Part shown: positions 35,327 through 43,735 of the stretch, piece by piece
Layout: each line of letters opens with the position of its first letter
Numbering within the stretch: position 1 is the stretch's first letter
NCBI GenBank assembly: GCA_965220305.1
Contig: OZ244817.1
Span: 2,356,001-2,420,000 of the forward strand
Length of the DNA: 64,000 nt
Reading direction: 5' to 3'
Source of the DNA: G965220305 sp965220305
Lineage (GTDB): Bacteria > Chloroflexota > Dehalococcoidia > Lucifugimonadales > UBA3495
Position numbers and translations under genes: made by a program
The notes under the pieces: generated by a model
Databases searched by the model: none
Told to the model about the DNA's origin: nothing
Seen by the model: the letters and a program-made list of their open reading frames with translations, nothing else

Positions 35327-36523
35327 ATGGATCCGATACGCAACCCCTACGCGCCGGGAGCCGGCACCCAACCGCCGGAGTTGGCTGGCCGCGATGAAAT
35401 TCGTGAGACCGCACGAATCGCCTTGGAGCGGACTAAAATAGGACGCCACAGTAAAAGCATGTTGATGGTCGGCTTGCGGGGCGTTGGAAAGACCGTGCTG
35501 CTTGACCGCATCCGGCAAGATGCCGAGGCCAGCGGCATTTGTGCGCTGCGGATGGAAGCGCCTGAAGGGCGATCACTGCCTTCAATTCTGGCGCCGCAGC
35601 TACGTATCGCCCTGCTGAAGCTTTCCAATAAGGAGGCGGCAAAACACCTGGCTCAGAGAGCTCTCAGGGGACTCGCTGGATTTGTAGGGGCCCTTAAGGT
35701 GAAGTACCAGGACATTGAGGTCGGGTTGGACTTTGACTCCGAACCCGGGTTGGCGGACAACGGAGACTTGGAGATTGATCTGCAAGAGCTGTTTGAAGTC
35801 GTTGGAGCAGCAGCCGAGGCGGATGGGACCTGTGTTGCCCTCTTCCTCGACGAGCTTCAATACGTGAATGAAGATGAACTGGCGGCGTTAATCACTGCTT
35901 TGCACCGGACGTCGCAGCGGCAGCTACCCGTGGTCATGCTTGGGGCTGGACTACCCCAAGTGCGAGGCCGTATGGGAAAGGCCAAGTCCTATGCCGAGAG
36001 GCTTTTCGAGTTTCCTGAAATCGGAGCCCTGTCGAAAGTAGATGCCAGGCTGGCCATCGCCAAGCCCGCTGAAAGCGAGGGAGTGGAGATTGAAGCGGAC
36101 GCTCTCAATGCCATTGTGGACCAAACCCAGTGCTATCCCTATTTTCTACAGGAATGGGGCAAACATGTTTGGGACGTTGCGGAGAATTCGCCGATCACGG
36201 TCTCGAATGTGGAAGTCGCCTCCAAGCAGGCCGTAGCTACCCTGGATGAGAGCTTTTTCTTGGTCAGGTTCGACAGGCTTACTCCTACAGAAAAGAGGTA
36301 TGTGCGGGCGATGGCCGAGCTTGGAGCGGGGCCTCACCGTTCCGGTGATATTGCCAACCAACTGGACCGCAAGGTGAGTTCATTGGCCCCGACCAGGAAT
36401 CAATTGATCAATAAAGGCATGATTTGGAGTCCGAGTCACGGAGATACCGCTTTTACGGTGCCGATGTTCGACGAATTTATGCTGCGTATCATGCCAGGTG
36501 ATGAATGGCGGTTGCCAGCCTAG
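35327..36523 (+). CDS. AAA family ATPase (orphan, AAA_16-like) with C-terminal winged helix
   Basis: 398 residues. Walker A GLRGVGKT at residues 49-56, Walker B CVALFLDELQYV at 169-180, and sensor-like PVVMLGAGLPQ after it. The C-terminal part (FDRLTPTEKRYVRAMAELGAGPHRSGDIANQLDRKVSSLAPTRNQLINKGMIW) is a winged-helix domain. This is the archaeal-type STAND/AAA_16 layout seen in many single-gene bacterial proteins of unknown role, some linked to defence. Lower GC, its own promoter and repeats on both sides separate it from the ABC genes that flank it, so it looks like an insertion into that module. Confidence 0.75.
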   Translation: MDPIRNPYAPGAGTQPPELAGRDEIRETARIALERTKIGRHSKSMLMVGLRGVGKTVLLDRIRQDAEASGICALRMEAPEGRSLPSILAPQLRIALLKLSNKEAAKHLAQRALRGLAGFVGALKVKYQDIEVGLDFDSEPGLADNGDLEIDLQELFEVVGAAAEADGTCVALFLDELQYVNEDELAALITALHRTSQRQLPVVMLGAGLPQVRGRMGKAKSYAERLFEFPEIGALSKVDARLAIAKPAESEGVEIEADALNAIVDQTQCYPYFLQEWGKHVWDVAENSPITVSNVEVASKQAVATLDESFFLVRFDRLTPTEKRYVRAMAELGAGPHRSGDIANQLDRKVSSLAPTRNQLINKGMIWSPSHGDTAFTVPMFDEFMLRIMPGDEWRLPA

Positions 36524-36545
36524 TAGTCAAGCGTATTTAAGTCAC

Positions 36546-36595
36546 CTCCACCGTCGTTGCGGCGGAGGCCAAAGCCGCACCCTCGCAACCGTTTA
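36546..36595. repeat. Dispersed repeat right of the AAA gene
   Basis: CCACCGTCGTTGCGGCGGAGGCCAAAGCCGCACC (about 36549-36582) is a relative of the repeat left of the AAA gene at 35169-35223, so the AAA gene is bracketed by the same repeat family. Confidence 0.6.
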
Positions 36596-36624
36596 ATTTT
36601 AACCAAGGTCTCTAATACGTAGGA

Positions 36625-39600
36625 ATGTCCCTCTTACATCTGGCTTACATCATAGCCCGCCGACGCATCGTCTCCGCCTGGCGGCTGGAGTTGGTGCTGT
36701 TCCTGGGCATAATGCTGGCGGTATCGCTGCTGTCCAGCGGGGTGGTGTTCTCGGACCTCCTGGCCGAGGCGGCCCTGCGCCGCGCCCTGCGGCAGGCAAC
36801 GCCCGAAGAAGCCAACCTGATGGTCCGGGTGTTCAACGACCTGGATGATCCCCGGGTCCAGGGAAGGACTCCCCGCTACCGGGTGGGCTTGGACTTCATG
36901 GCCCAGCGGTTCCAGCCCCACTACGAGCCCTTCCTGGCCGGCCAGAGCCACCTGTTGGAGACGGCCACCTTCTTCTTTGCCGGGCACCCCCAGTTGGAAC
37001 TGCCCAACAACCGTCGTCCCCGGGGTAAGATTCAGTATATGACCGACCTGGTGGAGTCGGAGAATACCGAGTTGCTGGAGGGGCGTTGGCCCCGAGGCCC
37101 GGATTCCGGTGGCGATGACCGGTCCCTGGAAGTGGCGATAGACCAACTGGGGTCGGAACTGCTGCAACTGGGGGTGGGCGACTCAATGGAAGCCTATCCC
37201 GCTTCCGGTCTGGAAGTGCCCGATGCCATAGACATTGAAATAGTGGGCGTGTTCACCCGCATTGACCCGGACCAAGACTACTGGTACGCCAAGGACCGCA
37301 GCTTTAGCTACCAGAACGAACAGTGGACCATCGTGCCCCTGCTGGCTACCGAAGACGCCGTTCTGCAACAGGTGGGCCGGGCCTATCCCGGCATCTACAT
37401 CAATGTCACCTGGGTCTACAACCTGGACCGCCAGGGTGTGCGGGCCGGAGATGTGGCGGCCCTGCAGGAAACCATCCGGTCTACCCGGTACGACGTGGCC
37501 CACTACCTGGAAAACAGCAGCGTCATTATCCGGCTGGACCGGGTGCTGACCCGGTACTCGGAGCAACTGGTGTTGGCCCGTATCCCCCTGTTCCTGATGC
37601 TCTTCTTGGTCGTCGGCATCCTGGCCTACTACCTGGCCCTGGTGGCCAGCCTGACCGTCCGGTCCCGCGCCCCGGAGATCGCCTTGCTGAAGAGCCGGGG
37701 GTCCACCACCCCTCAGATTGGCCTGCTGGTGCTGGTGGAGGGGCTGGTCCTGGCGATACCCGCCATCATCGTGGGAAGTTTCCTGTCCCCCATCGTCGCC
37801 CGTATCCTGGGAGAACTGTTCTTCCAGGTGGAGGGCGACGTTACCCAGGTGGCCCTGTCCGGCAGGGCCTTCCTCTTGGGCGCGGGCGGCGCGCTGCTGG
37901 CCGTGGGCGTATTGACCGTCTCTACCCTGGTGGCCGCCCGCCAGGGCATCGTGGAGTTCCGGCAGTCCGGCGCTCGGCCTCCCCGCGCTCCCTTCCTGCA
38001 CCGCTACTACATCGACCTACTGATGCTGTTCTTCATCGGGGTTATTTGGTGGCAAATCAAGAGCCGGGACTCTTTCCTGGTCCGGCCCCTGAACTCGGGA
38101 GAGATGGAGATAGACATCACCCTGCTGTTCGGCCCGGTGTTGGGTCTGCTGGCCCTGGGGTTGCTGGTGCTGCGGCTCTTCCCAATTTTCGTGATCCTGC
38201 TGGCCCGACTGGCGGAAACCGTGGGTCCGGCCTGGCTGGTGCAGGGTTTACGCCGGGTCTCCCGGGACCCCATAGTACCCGGCAGCCTGGTGGTGCTGCT
38301 GATGCTGGCCACTGCCCTGGGAGTTATCGGCAGCGCCTTCAGCTCCACCCTGGACCGCAGCCAGCGGGAGCAGGCCCAATACGAGGCCGGGGCCGACCTG
38401 CGCCTGTCGCACACCGGGGACACCGGGCGCACCCCAACCCTGGGCCTGTCCGACCTGGCGGCAGACCTTCCCGAAGTGGGCCAGGTCGCCGAGGCGGAGC
38501 GCATCAACGGCCAGCTACTGACCAAGAATTTTGGCACCACCCGGCTGTCGGTGCTGGCGGTGGATACGGAGCGGTTCCACCGGGTCGCCTGGTACCGGCC
38601 CGACTTCGCCGACGACAGGTCCCTGGAGGGCCTCATCGGCTCCATAAGGCCGGAGGGTCTCGCGGCGTCCTACCAGCAGGACGGCATCAGGCTCCCCCCA
38701 GGGGCGTCCTCCCTCTCCCTGTGGGTCCATTCCGACCGGCCCGGCGCGCGGCTGGCCTGGGATGCGCGACTCCGCGATTCCCGAGGGCGCTACTACGACG
38801 TGGCGCTGGGCGACCTGGACGGCCTGGGTTGGCACCAACTGAATGGGGAGCTGACGCCCATACCACCCCGGGGCCGGGGCGCCCGCGAGCTCCCGGCAGT
38901 CAGCCCTCCCTTCGACCTCCTGGGGTTGCAGCTCTTGGGTCGCACCGGGATAAACGAACCCGGCACCCTGTACCTGGGCGGCCTTGCCGTGGAGACCCCC
39001 GACGGGGAGCAAATCCTGACCGACTTCAGCGCCCTGGACGGGTGGCAGTTCGTTGAGGACTACGCCCAGCCTGGCCTATATTCCCTGGACATCAGCCGCG
39101 CCGTGGTGCGGGAGGGCCACGCCGGGTCGGCGGTCTTTAGCTGGTCTCCCGGGGGCCGGGGTCTCCGGGGTCTGTGGGCAGGAGCCCCCGAGGAGCCGCT
39201 GCCGGCGATAGTCAGCCCGCAGGTGCTGGAATTGGCCGACGTGGCCGAGGGAGACATCCTATCCCTGGGGTTGTCCACCTTCACCATACCCGTCCGGGTG
39301 GAAGCGGTGGCCGATTATTTCCCCACCCTGGACCCCAAGCAGCACCCCTTCGTTGTGCTGGACCTGGCGGCGCTCAACCACTACGGCAACCGGCACAACC
39401 GGCGGCTGGTGGGCGGCTCCAACGAATTGTGGGTGAGCCTGAACGACGCCGACCCCCAGGGGCTGCTCAACGCCCTGGAGGCCGGGGGACTGTCGGTAAA
39501 GGAGACCTACCTGGCCGCTGACCTGGTGAGCCAGCGGGTGGAGCAGCCCCTGGCCAACGCCGGCTGGGGCGGCCTGCTGGTGTTGATGTTCCTGGCCCTG

Positions 39601-39993
39601 GTGCTGGCCAACGCCTCGGGAGTGGTGTTGTTTTCCTACATGGATACCCGGGAACGTCAGACGGAGTTTGCCCTGCTGCGCACCCTGGGTTCTTCCAAGC
39701 GGCAGCTAAATGGCGTGGCCTGGTTCACCCTGTTCCTGGTGGTGGTCTGCGGCATTGGGTTGGGGACCTGGGCCGGCCAGCAGATTGGCGTCACCCTGCT
39801 GCCGGTGCTGGAGGTGTCCGAGGGAGGCGTCCGGGTAACCCCGCCAATGGTGTTGCAGACCAATTGGGCCACTTTGCTGGTATCCTATTTGGTGTTGGCT
39901 ACCGTCAGCATCGGCACGTTGGTGTGGCTGGCCTGGCTCACCGCCAGGATGGAATTGCACCAGGTGTTGCGGGCCGGAGAGGCCGGGGTGTAG
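36625..39993 (+). CDS. FtsX/MacB-type ABC transporter permease, very large (2)
   Basis: 1,122 residues, the same architecture as the permease at 31717. N-terminal helix (LELVLFLGIMLAVSLLSSGVVF), a large outside domain, helices LMLFLVVGILAYYLALVASLTVRSRAPEIALLKSRGSTTPQIG (an FtsX signature), HRYYIDLLMLFFIGVIWWQIKSRDS shared with the first copy, a second outside domain (VEAVADYFPTLDPKQHPFVVLD), and terminal helices (LLVLMFLALVLANASGVVLFSYMDTRERQTEFALLRTLGSSKRQ). The two likely form a heterodimer. Start at 36625, TAGGA upstream but close. Confidence 0.82.
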   Translation: MSLLHLAYIIARRRIVSAWRLELVLFLGIMLAVSLLSSGVVFSDLLAEAALRRALRQATPEEANLMVRVFNDLDDPRVQGRTPRYRVGLDFMAQRFQPHYEPFLAGQSHLLETATFFFAGHPQLELPNNRRPRGKIQYMTDLVESENTELLEGRWPRGPDSGGDDRSLEVAIDQLGSELLQLGVGDSMEAYPASGLEVPDAIDIEIVGVFTRIDPDQDYWYAKDRSFSYQNEQWTIVPLLATEDAVLQQVGRAYPGIYINVTWVYNLDRQGVRAGDVAALQETIRSTRYDVAHYLENSSVIIRLDRVLTRYSEQLVLARIPLFLMLFLVVGILAYYLALVASLTVRSRAPEIALLKSRGSTTPQIGLLVLVEGLVLAIPAIIVGSFLSPIVARILGELFFQVEGDVTQVALSGRAFLLGAGGALLAVGVLTVSTLVAARQGIVEFRQSGARPPRAPFLHRYYIDLLMLFFIGVIWWQIKSRDSFLVRPLNSGEMEIDITLLFGPVLGLLALGLLVLRLFPIFVILLARLAETVGPAWLVQGLRRVSRDPIVPGSLVVLLMLATALGVIGSAFSSTLDRSQREQAQYEAGADLRLSHTGDTGRTPTLGLSDLAADLPEVGQVAEAERINGQLLTKNFGTTRLSVLAVDTERFHRVAWYRPDFADDRSLEGLIGSIRPEGLAASYQQDGIRLPPGASSLSLWVHSDRPGARLAWDARLRDSRGRYYDVALGDLDGLGWHQLNGELTPIPPRGRGARELPAVSPPFDLLGLQLLGRTGINEPGTLYLGGLAVETPDGEQILTDFSALDGWQFVEDYAQPGLYSLDISRAVVREGHAGSAVFSWSPGGRGLRGLWAGAPEEPLPAIVSPQVLELADVAEGDILSLGLSTFTIPVRVEAVADYFPTLDPKQHPFVVLDLAALNHYGNRHNRRLVGGSNELWVSLNDADPQGLLNALEAGGLSVKETYLAADLVSQRVEQPLANAGWGGLLVLMFLALVLANASGVVLFSYMDTRERQTEFALLRTLGSSKRQLNGVAWFTLFLVVVCGIGLGTWAGQQIGVTLLPVLEVSEGGVRVTPPMVLQTNWATLLVSYLVLATVSIGTLVWLAWLTARMELHQVLRAGEAGV

Positions 39994-40132
39994 CATAACC
40001 CGGCACGCTAGCCGCCGCCCCGGGTGGTCCGACAAGCCCGGCATCAGCGTCGCAACCGTCATTCCGGTGGAGGCCGGAATCCAGGGGTGGAGGGTTCAGA
40101 ACCACCCACTCTGGGGCTGGTCCCAGGGCAGG

Positions 40133-40161
40133 CTGACCCCAGCGCCACTTGCAGGTACAAT
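40133..40161 (+). promoter_or_regulatory. Possible promoter for the ABC ATPase genes
   Basis: CTGACC (40133-40138), 17 bp, TACAAT (40156-40161), 74 bases before the chosen TTG start. A dispersed CGTCATTCCGGTGGAGGCCGGAAT repeat lies just upstream at about 40058-40081. Confidence 0.45.
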
Positions 40162-40235
40162 TAGAAAAAGCCGAGTCACCGGGAAGGCTCGGCTCCCCAT
40201 CGGCAATACCCGTGGCGAAATCCCAAGGAGGCGCA

Positions 40236-41204
40236 TTGCAATATTCACAATATTCTCGCCCTGACCCGGGGGTTGAAACCAGGCCGGTGGACTTGACCAG
40301 ACCTGCCGGTGATGAGGCCGCCCGGCCTTACATCGAATGCCAGGACCTGTTCAAGATATTCAAGCCCGCCGACCTGGAGGTGGTGGCCCTGCGGGGCGTT
40401 GACCTTCAGGTGCAGCCCGGCGAGTTGATGGCTATCATCGGGGCCAGCGGCAGCGGCAAGACCACCCTGCTCAACATCCTGGCCGGGTTGGAACGACCCT
40501 CGGCGGGCCAGGTGCGGGTGGGGCAGCGGGACCTGCTGGACATTTCGGACAACGAGTTGGTCCGCTACCGCCGCTCCGAAGTGGGGTTTGTTTGGCAGGC
40601 CACCAGCCGCAACCTGGTGCCCTACCTCAACGTGCGCGACAACGTGGAGTTGCCCCTGGCCATCAACGGCGTCGGCAGCCGGGAGCGACGGGAACGCAGC
40701 GAGGAACTCCTGACTGGCCTGGACATTGGGGACAAGGCCCGTCGATTTCCCTCCCAACTCTCCGGCGGCGAGCAACAACGGGTCGCCATCGCGGTGGGCT
40801 TGGCCAACCGGCCTCCCCTGCTCCTGGCCGACGAACCCACCGGGGAACTGGACACCAACATGGCTACCGAGGTCTTTGGGCTGCTGGGAGAGATGAACCG
40901 CCGGTTCGGGGTGACCATCGTCATCGTCACCCACTATCCCGGCGTCGCCCGGCACGTTGACCGCATTGTGCATATCCGCGACGGGCGCATCAGCTCGGAA
41001 AGTTTCCTGCAGTCCACCTACCAGCGTACCGGGGACAGCGTGGAGCAGGAATACCTGGTGGTCGACCGGGTGGGCCGACTGCAATTGCCCCAGGAGTACC
41101 TGGATAGGGTGCGGATGGAGGGTCTGGCTACGGCGGACCTGGAGGACGGCCAGATAACCATCAAGCCCGCCCGGAGTCCGGCGCAAAACCAGGGAGGGCG
41201 GTAA
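40236..41204 (+). CDS. ABC transporter ATP-binding protein (MacB/LolD type), TTG start
   Basis: 322 residues from a TTG at 40236, chosen because AAGGAGG lies 6 bases upstream; an N-terminal extension would otherwise begin with no such signal. Walker A GASGSGKTT at residues 69-77, signature LSGGEQQR at 175-182, Walker B LLLADEPTGELD from 195. The Q-loop is unusual (VWQATSRNLVP). About 95 residues after the H-loop (IVIVTHYP) form an extra C-terminal domain (LVVDRVGRLQLPQEYLDRV), absent from plain LolD. It drives the giant FtsX-type permeases and is coupled to the next ATPase gene by an overlapping TAATG. Confidence 0.85.
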   Translation: MQYSQYSRPDPGVETRPVDLTRPAGDEAARPYIECQDLFKIFKPADLEVVALRGVDLQVQPGELMAIIGASGSGKTTLLNILAGLERPSAGQVRVGQRDLLDISDNELVRYRRSEVGFVWQATSRNLVPYLNVRDNVELPLAINGVGSRERRERSEELLTGLDIGDKARRFPSQLSGGEQQRVAIAVGLANRPPLLLADEPTGELDTNMATEVFGLLGEMNRRFGVTIVIVTHYPGVARHVDRIVHIRDGRISSESFLQSTYQRTGDSVEQEYLVVDRVGRLQLPQEYLDRVRMEGLATADLEDGQITIKPARSPAQNQGGR

Positions 41205-41935
41205 TGGCCGCGTCGCGACCGGCCACCGGGGCTGGTTGGGAAGGGCATGGTTCCCAGCCCTCCCGGACCATCATTTCCGCCCAGGGCCTGACCCGGGTCT
41301 TCGGCTCCGGGGAGCAGGCGGTCACGGCGGTCCGGGATGTGGCGCTGGACGTGGCCTCCGGCGAGTTCCTGGCGGTCGTCGGACGTTCCGGCTCAGGCAA
41401 GACCACCCTGTTGAACCTGCTGGCCGGGTTGGACCAGCCCACCGGCGGGACTGCGCTGCTGGAGGGCCGCGACCTGGCTGCCCTCTCCGAAGCCGAGCTG
41501 GTGGAGCTGCGCCGGACCAAGATTGGCTTCATCTTCCAGTCATTTGGACTGATTCCCCTGCTCTCCGCCTACGAGAACGTGGAGCTGCCCCTGCACATCG
41601 GCGGGGTTTCCTGGCGGGAGCGACGGCGGAGGGCCCTGGAGGCCCTGGAGTTGGTGGGACTGGGCCCCCGGGCAAGACACCGGCCCTACGAGCTTTCCGG
41701 CGGGGAGCAGCAGCGGGTCGCCATCGCGCGGGCCCTGGTGCCCGGCCCTGACGTGCTGTTTGCCGACGAGCCTACCGGGGAGTTGGACAGCGCCACCGCC
41801 ATGAGCATTTCCGGCATCCTGCGGAACATCGCCCTGGAGCGGGGGGTCACGGTAATAGTCGCCACCCACGACCTGGTCCTCTCGGGCATGAGCAGCCGCA
41901 CCGTGGAGATGGTAGACGGGGAACTGACAGCCTGA
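41204..41935 (+). CDS. ABC transporter ATP-binding protein (LolD/MacB type)
   Basis: 243 residues. The ATG overlaps the preceding stop codon (TAATG). Walker A GRSGSGKTT at 60-68, Q-loop FIFQSFGLIP, signature LSGGEQQR at 164-171, Walker B VLFADEPTGELD, and H-loop VIVATHDL. This is the short LolD-like form. With the longer ATPase it makes a heterodimeric pair matching the two permeases. Confidence 0.88.
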   Translation: MAASRPATGAGWEGHGSQPSRTIISAQGLTRVFGSGEQAVTAVRDVALDVASGEFLAVVGRSGSGKTTLLNLLAGLDQPTGGTALLEGRDLAALSEAELVELRRTKIGFIFQSFGLIPLLSAYENVELPLHIGGVSWRERRRRALEALELVGLGPRARHRPYELSGGEQQRVAIARALVPGPDVLFADEPTGELDSATAMSISGILRNIALERGVTVIVATHDLVLSGMSSRTVEMVDGELTA

Positions 41936-42193
41936 TGCCTTAGCCATCCCGTCACCCCAGGCCTCTCGATGGCGATATAATATAGTATTGAATAATATGC
42001 ACGAATATTTTCTATTATTGGCAGTTGATGCTTGCAGGCGAGGAAATCTTTGCACATAATTGCCCTGGTGAGTATTCTCAAGGCTCACCCATACGTTAGT
42101 GTCCGGCGTTGCAAAGCGGCTGACCGTAACGTGCATAACGACAATCGTATGAGCGCGGATATCAATCGCCCATGACCTAGTCCGAAAAGTGAC
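41936..42193. other. AT-rich intergenic region
   Basis: 258 bases. A strongly AT-rich core (GATATAATATAGTATTGAATAATATG, 41972-41997 in part) contains TATAAT and may be a promoter or a mobile-element scar. No gene or repeat of the common families is seen. Confidence 0.5.
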
Positions 42194-42619
42194 TTGAGCC
42201 TTCTAACTAGCAACTTCTGGACATTCATTCTCTACGGTGTGTTCTATCTGGTGTCCTTTGTTGGACTGTCTTTCTTTGCGGGGAGTGGACTACCTCATTG
42301 GAAATCGGCAGAGTTCGTACCAAGAATGGCAAATGTGGCCAATGGAGCTATTGGCATAGCCCTGGTGGGCGCATTCTTGTGGGAGGTATTGAGGATAACT
42401 TTTATGGTTCTGGCGAATTTGATTGAAAAGGCATGGATTGAACGGGTGAGGCGACAAGCCCGCGAAGAAGCCCGTGAAGAAGGTCGCGAACAGGGCCGTA
42501 AAGAGGAAAGGGAAGCGTGGGAGGCGTGGCTGCGGCGGCGAGAAGAGGCAGAAGCTAGTAATCAACCCTTCGACGAGCCCCCACCGTCCCGCAGCAAATC
42601 GGCCAACGGCTCAAGCTAA
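42194..42619 (+). CDS. Small membrane protein with charged coiled-coil tail
   Basis: 141 residues, TTG start assigned with weak support. Two membrane segments (FWTFILYGVFYLVSFVGLSFFAG and GAIGIALVGAFLWEVLRITFMVLANLIE) are followed by a highly charged helix (ERVRRQAREEAREEGREQGRKEEREAWEAWLRRREEAE). Such small proteins with Arg/Glu-rich tails are common and unassigned. No partner is recognised. Its base composition is lower in GC than its neighbours. Confidence 0.5.
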   Translation: MSLLTSNFWTFILYGVFYLVSFVGLSFFAGSGLPHWKSAEFVPRMANVANGAIGIALVGAFLWEVLRITFMVLANLIEKAWIERVRRQAREEAREEGREQGRKEEREAWEAWLRRREEAEASNQPFDEPPPSRSKSANGSS

Positions 42620-42721
42620 AAGGTCCGCGATGTAAAAGGGATAACCACCACTGACTGTATCTTGGTTCGGCCAGCCCATGAGGCGTTCCTGACCCCATCA
42701 TTGGCTACAGGTAGGTGAAGT

Positions 42722-43204
42722 ATGCGTTTCAGAAATTTCCCACCGCTATTGGTTGTTGGTGTAATCTTGTCGCTGCTTCTGGCGGCTTGCGGTTCGGGAA
42801 ACTCCCAGTCCGGCGCCGCCGAGGATGCCGCTCCCGCCGTCGCCTGTACCCAGGAACACGTCCTATCGGTGGATGCGGGCGCCCACGTGGGCGAGGAAGT
42901 CACGGTCTGCGGCAGGGTCGCGGACTACCTTTACCTCACCGGCGAAAAGGGGCGGCCCACCGTTATTCTCTTCGACATAACTGCTTTGATTGAGCGGGAG
43001 TCGCCCACGGACAACCAGCAGGTGCCCCAGACCTTTGAAGCGGTCATCTGGAAGGACGACGCCAAGAAGTTCCCAGCCAACTTCGCCGCCTCCTACGACG
43101 AAAAGGTGGTGTGCGTCACCGGCGTCATCGAGACCCATAACGAGAACCCGGCCATCATCGTCACAGACCCGCAACAGCTTCAGATAGACTGCCAGGCTGG
43201 TTGA
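42722..43204 (+). CDS. Lipoprotein, OB-fold-like
   Basis: 160 residues with a clear lipoprotein signal: MRFRNFPPLLVVGVILSLLLAACGSG, lipobox LAAC with cysteine 23. The mature part (HVGEEVTVCGRVADYLYLTGEKGRPTVILFDITAL.., FAASYDEKVVCVTGVIETHNENPAIIVTDPQQLQI) has the pattern of small OB-fold domains (bacterial OB/tRNA-anticodon-like) seen in thermonuclease-associated and YgiW-like proteins. The two cysteines in VTVCG and KVVCVTG may pair. Its function is unknown. Confidence 0.75.
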   Translation: MRFRNFPPLLVVGVILSLLLAACGSGNSQSGAAEDAAPAVACTQEHVLSVDAGAHVGEEVTVCGRVADYLYLTGEKGRPTVILFDITALIERESPTDNQQVPQTFEAVIWKDDAKKFPANFAASYDEKVVCVTGVIETHNENPAIIVTDPQQLQIDCQAG

Positions 43205-43735
43205 CGGGTCCCACTTTCCTTTTGACCAGCTAACAACCTCGTTAGGGTCTTTCGATCGTCACCACTCCGCCTTCGCTCAGCGCTTGCGCTGAGCGAAGCG
43301 AAGGGTCTAAGTCGCCGGCCACCACAACCCCCCACCCTGAGCCAGCCAAAGGGCCGAGCCGTGGTTCGACAAGCTCACCATGAGCGGGACCCCCTCACCC
43401 TGGCGCAGCCCGTACCCGCGTCGGAACTCCTTTCCTAGCCCTCGCCATTCCGGCGGAGGCCGGAATCCAGGAGGGGCGGAGGGCCGTACCCAGGGCAATC
43501 GCATATTGGATTGCGAGGGACCCGTCATTCCCGCGAAGGCGGGAATCCAGCTCCCAGTTTCAACAGTACCGTCGACTGTTAGGACCGTTCGCCGGAGTGA
43601 CGGTAAGCTCGTTGCTAATAGGCGATTGCCCTCGCTGCTCTCTACCGGGAATTCTGGGATTGGCCGATTTGTGGTACATTATCCGCGTAAACCCTCAGCG
43701 CCAAACCGGACCTTTAATCCCATAGGAGTGAATAG
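43205..43735. repeat. Repeat-rich intergenic region with a second MITE-like end pair
   Basis: 531 bases without a gene. It holds GCTGAGCGAAGCGAAGGGTCTAAG (about 43289), TGGTTCGACAAGCTCACCATGAGCGGG (about 43362), CATTCCGGCGGAGGCCGGAATCCAG (43447-43471), and CGTCATTCCCGCGAAGGCGGGAATCCAG (about 43523-43550). Bases 43491-43632 are bounded by inverted AGGGCAATCGC / GCGATTGCCCT ends that resemble those of the element at 4774. TACATT near 43674 may be a -10 box for the next gene. Confidence 0.7.
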
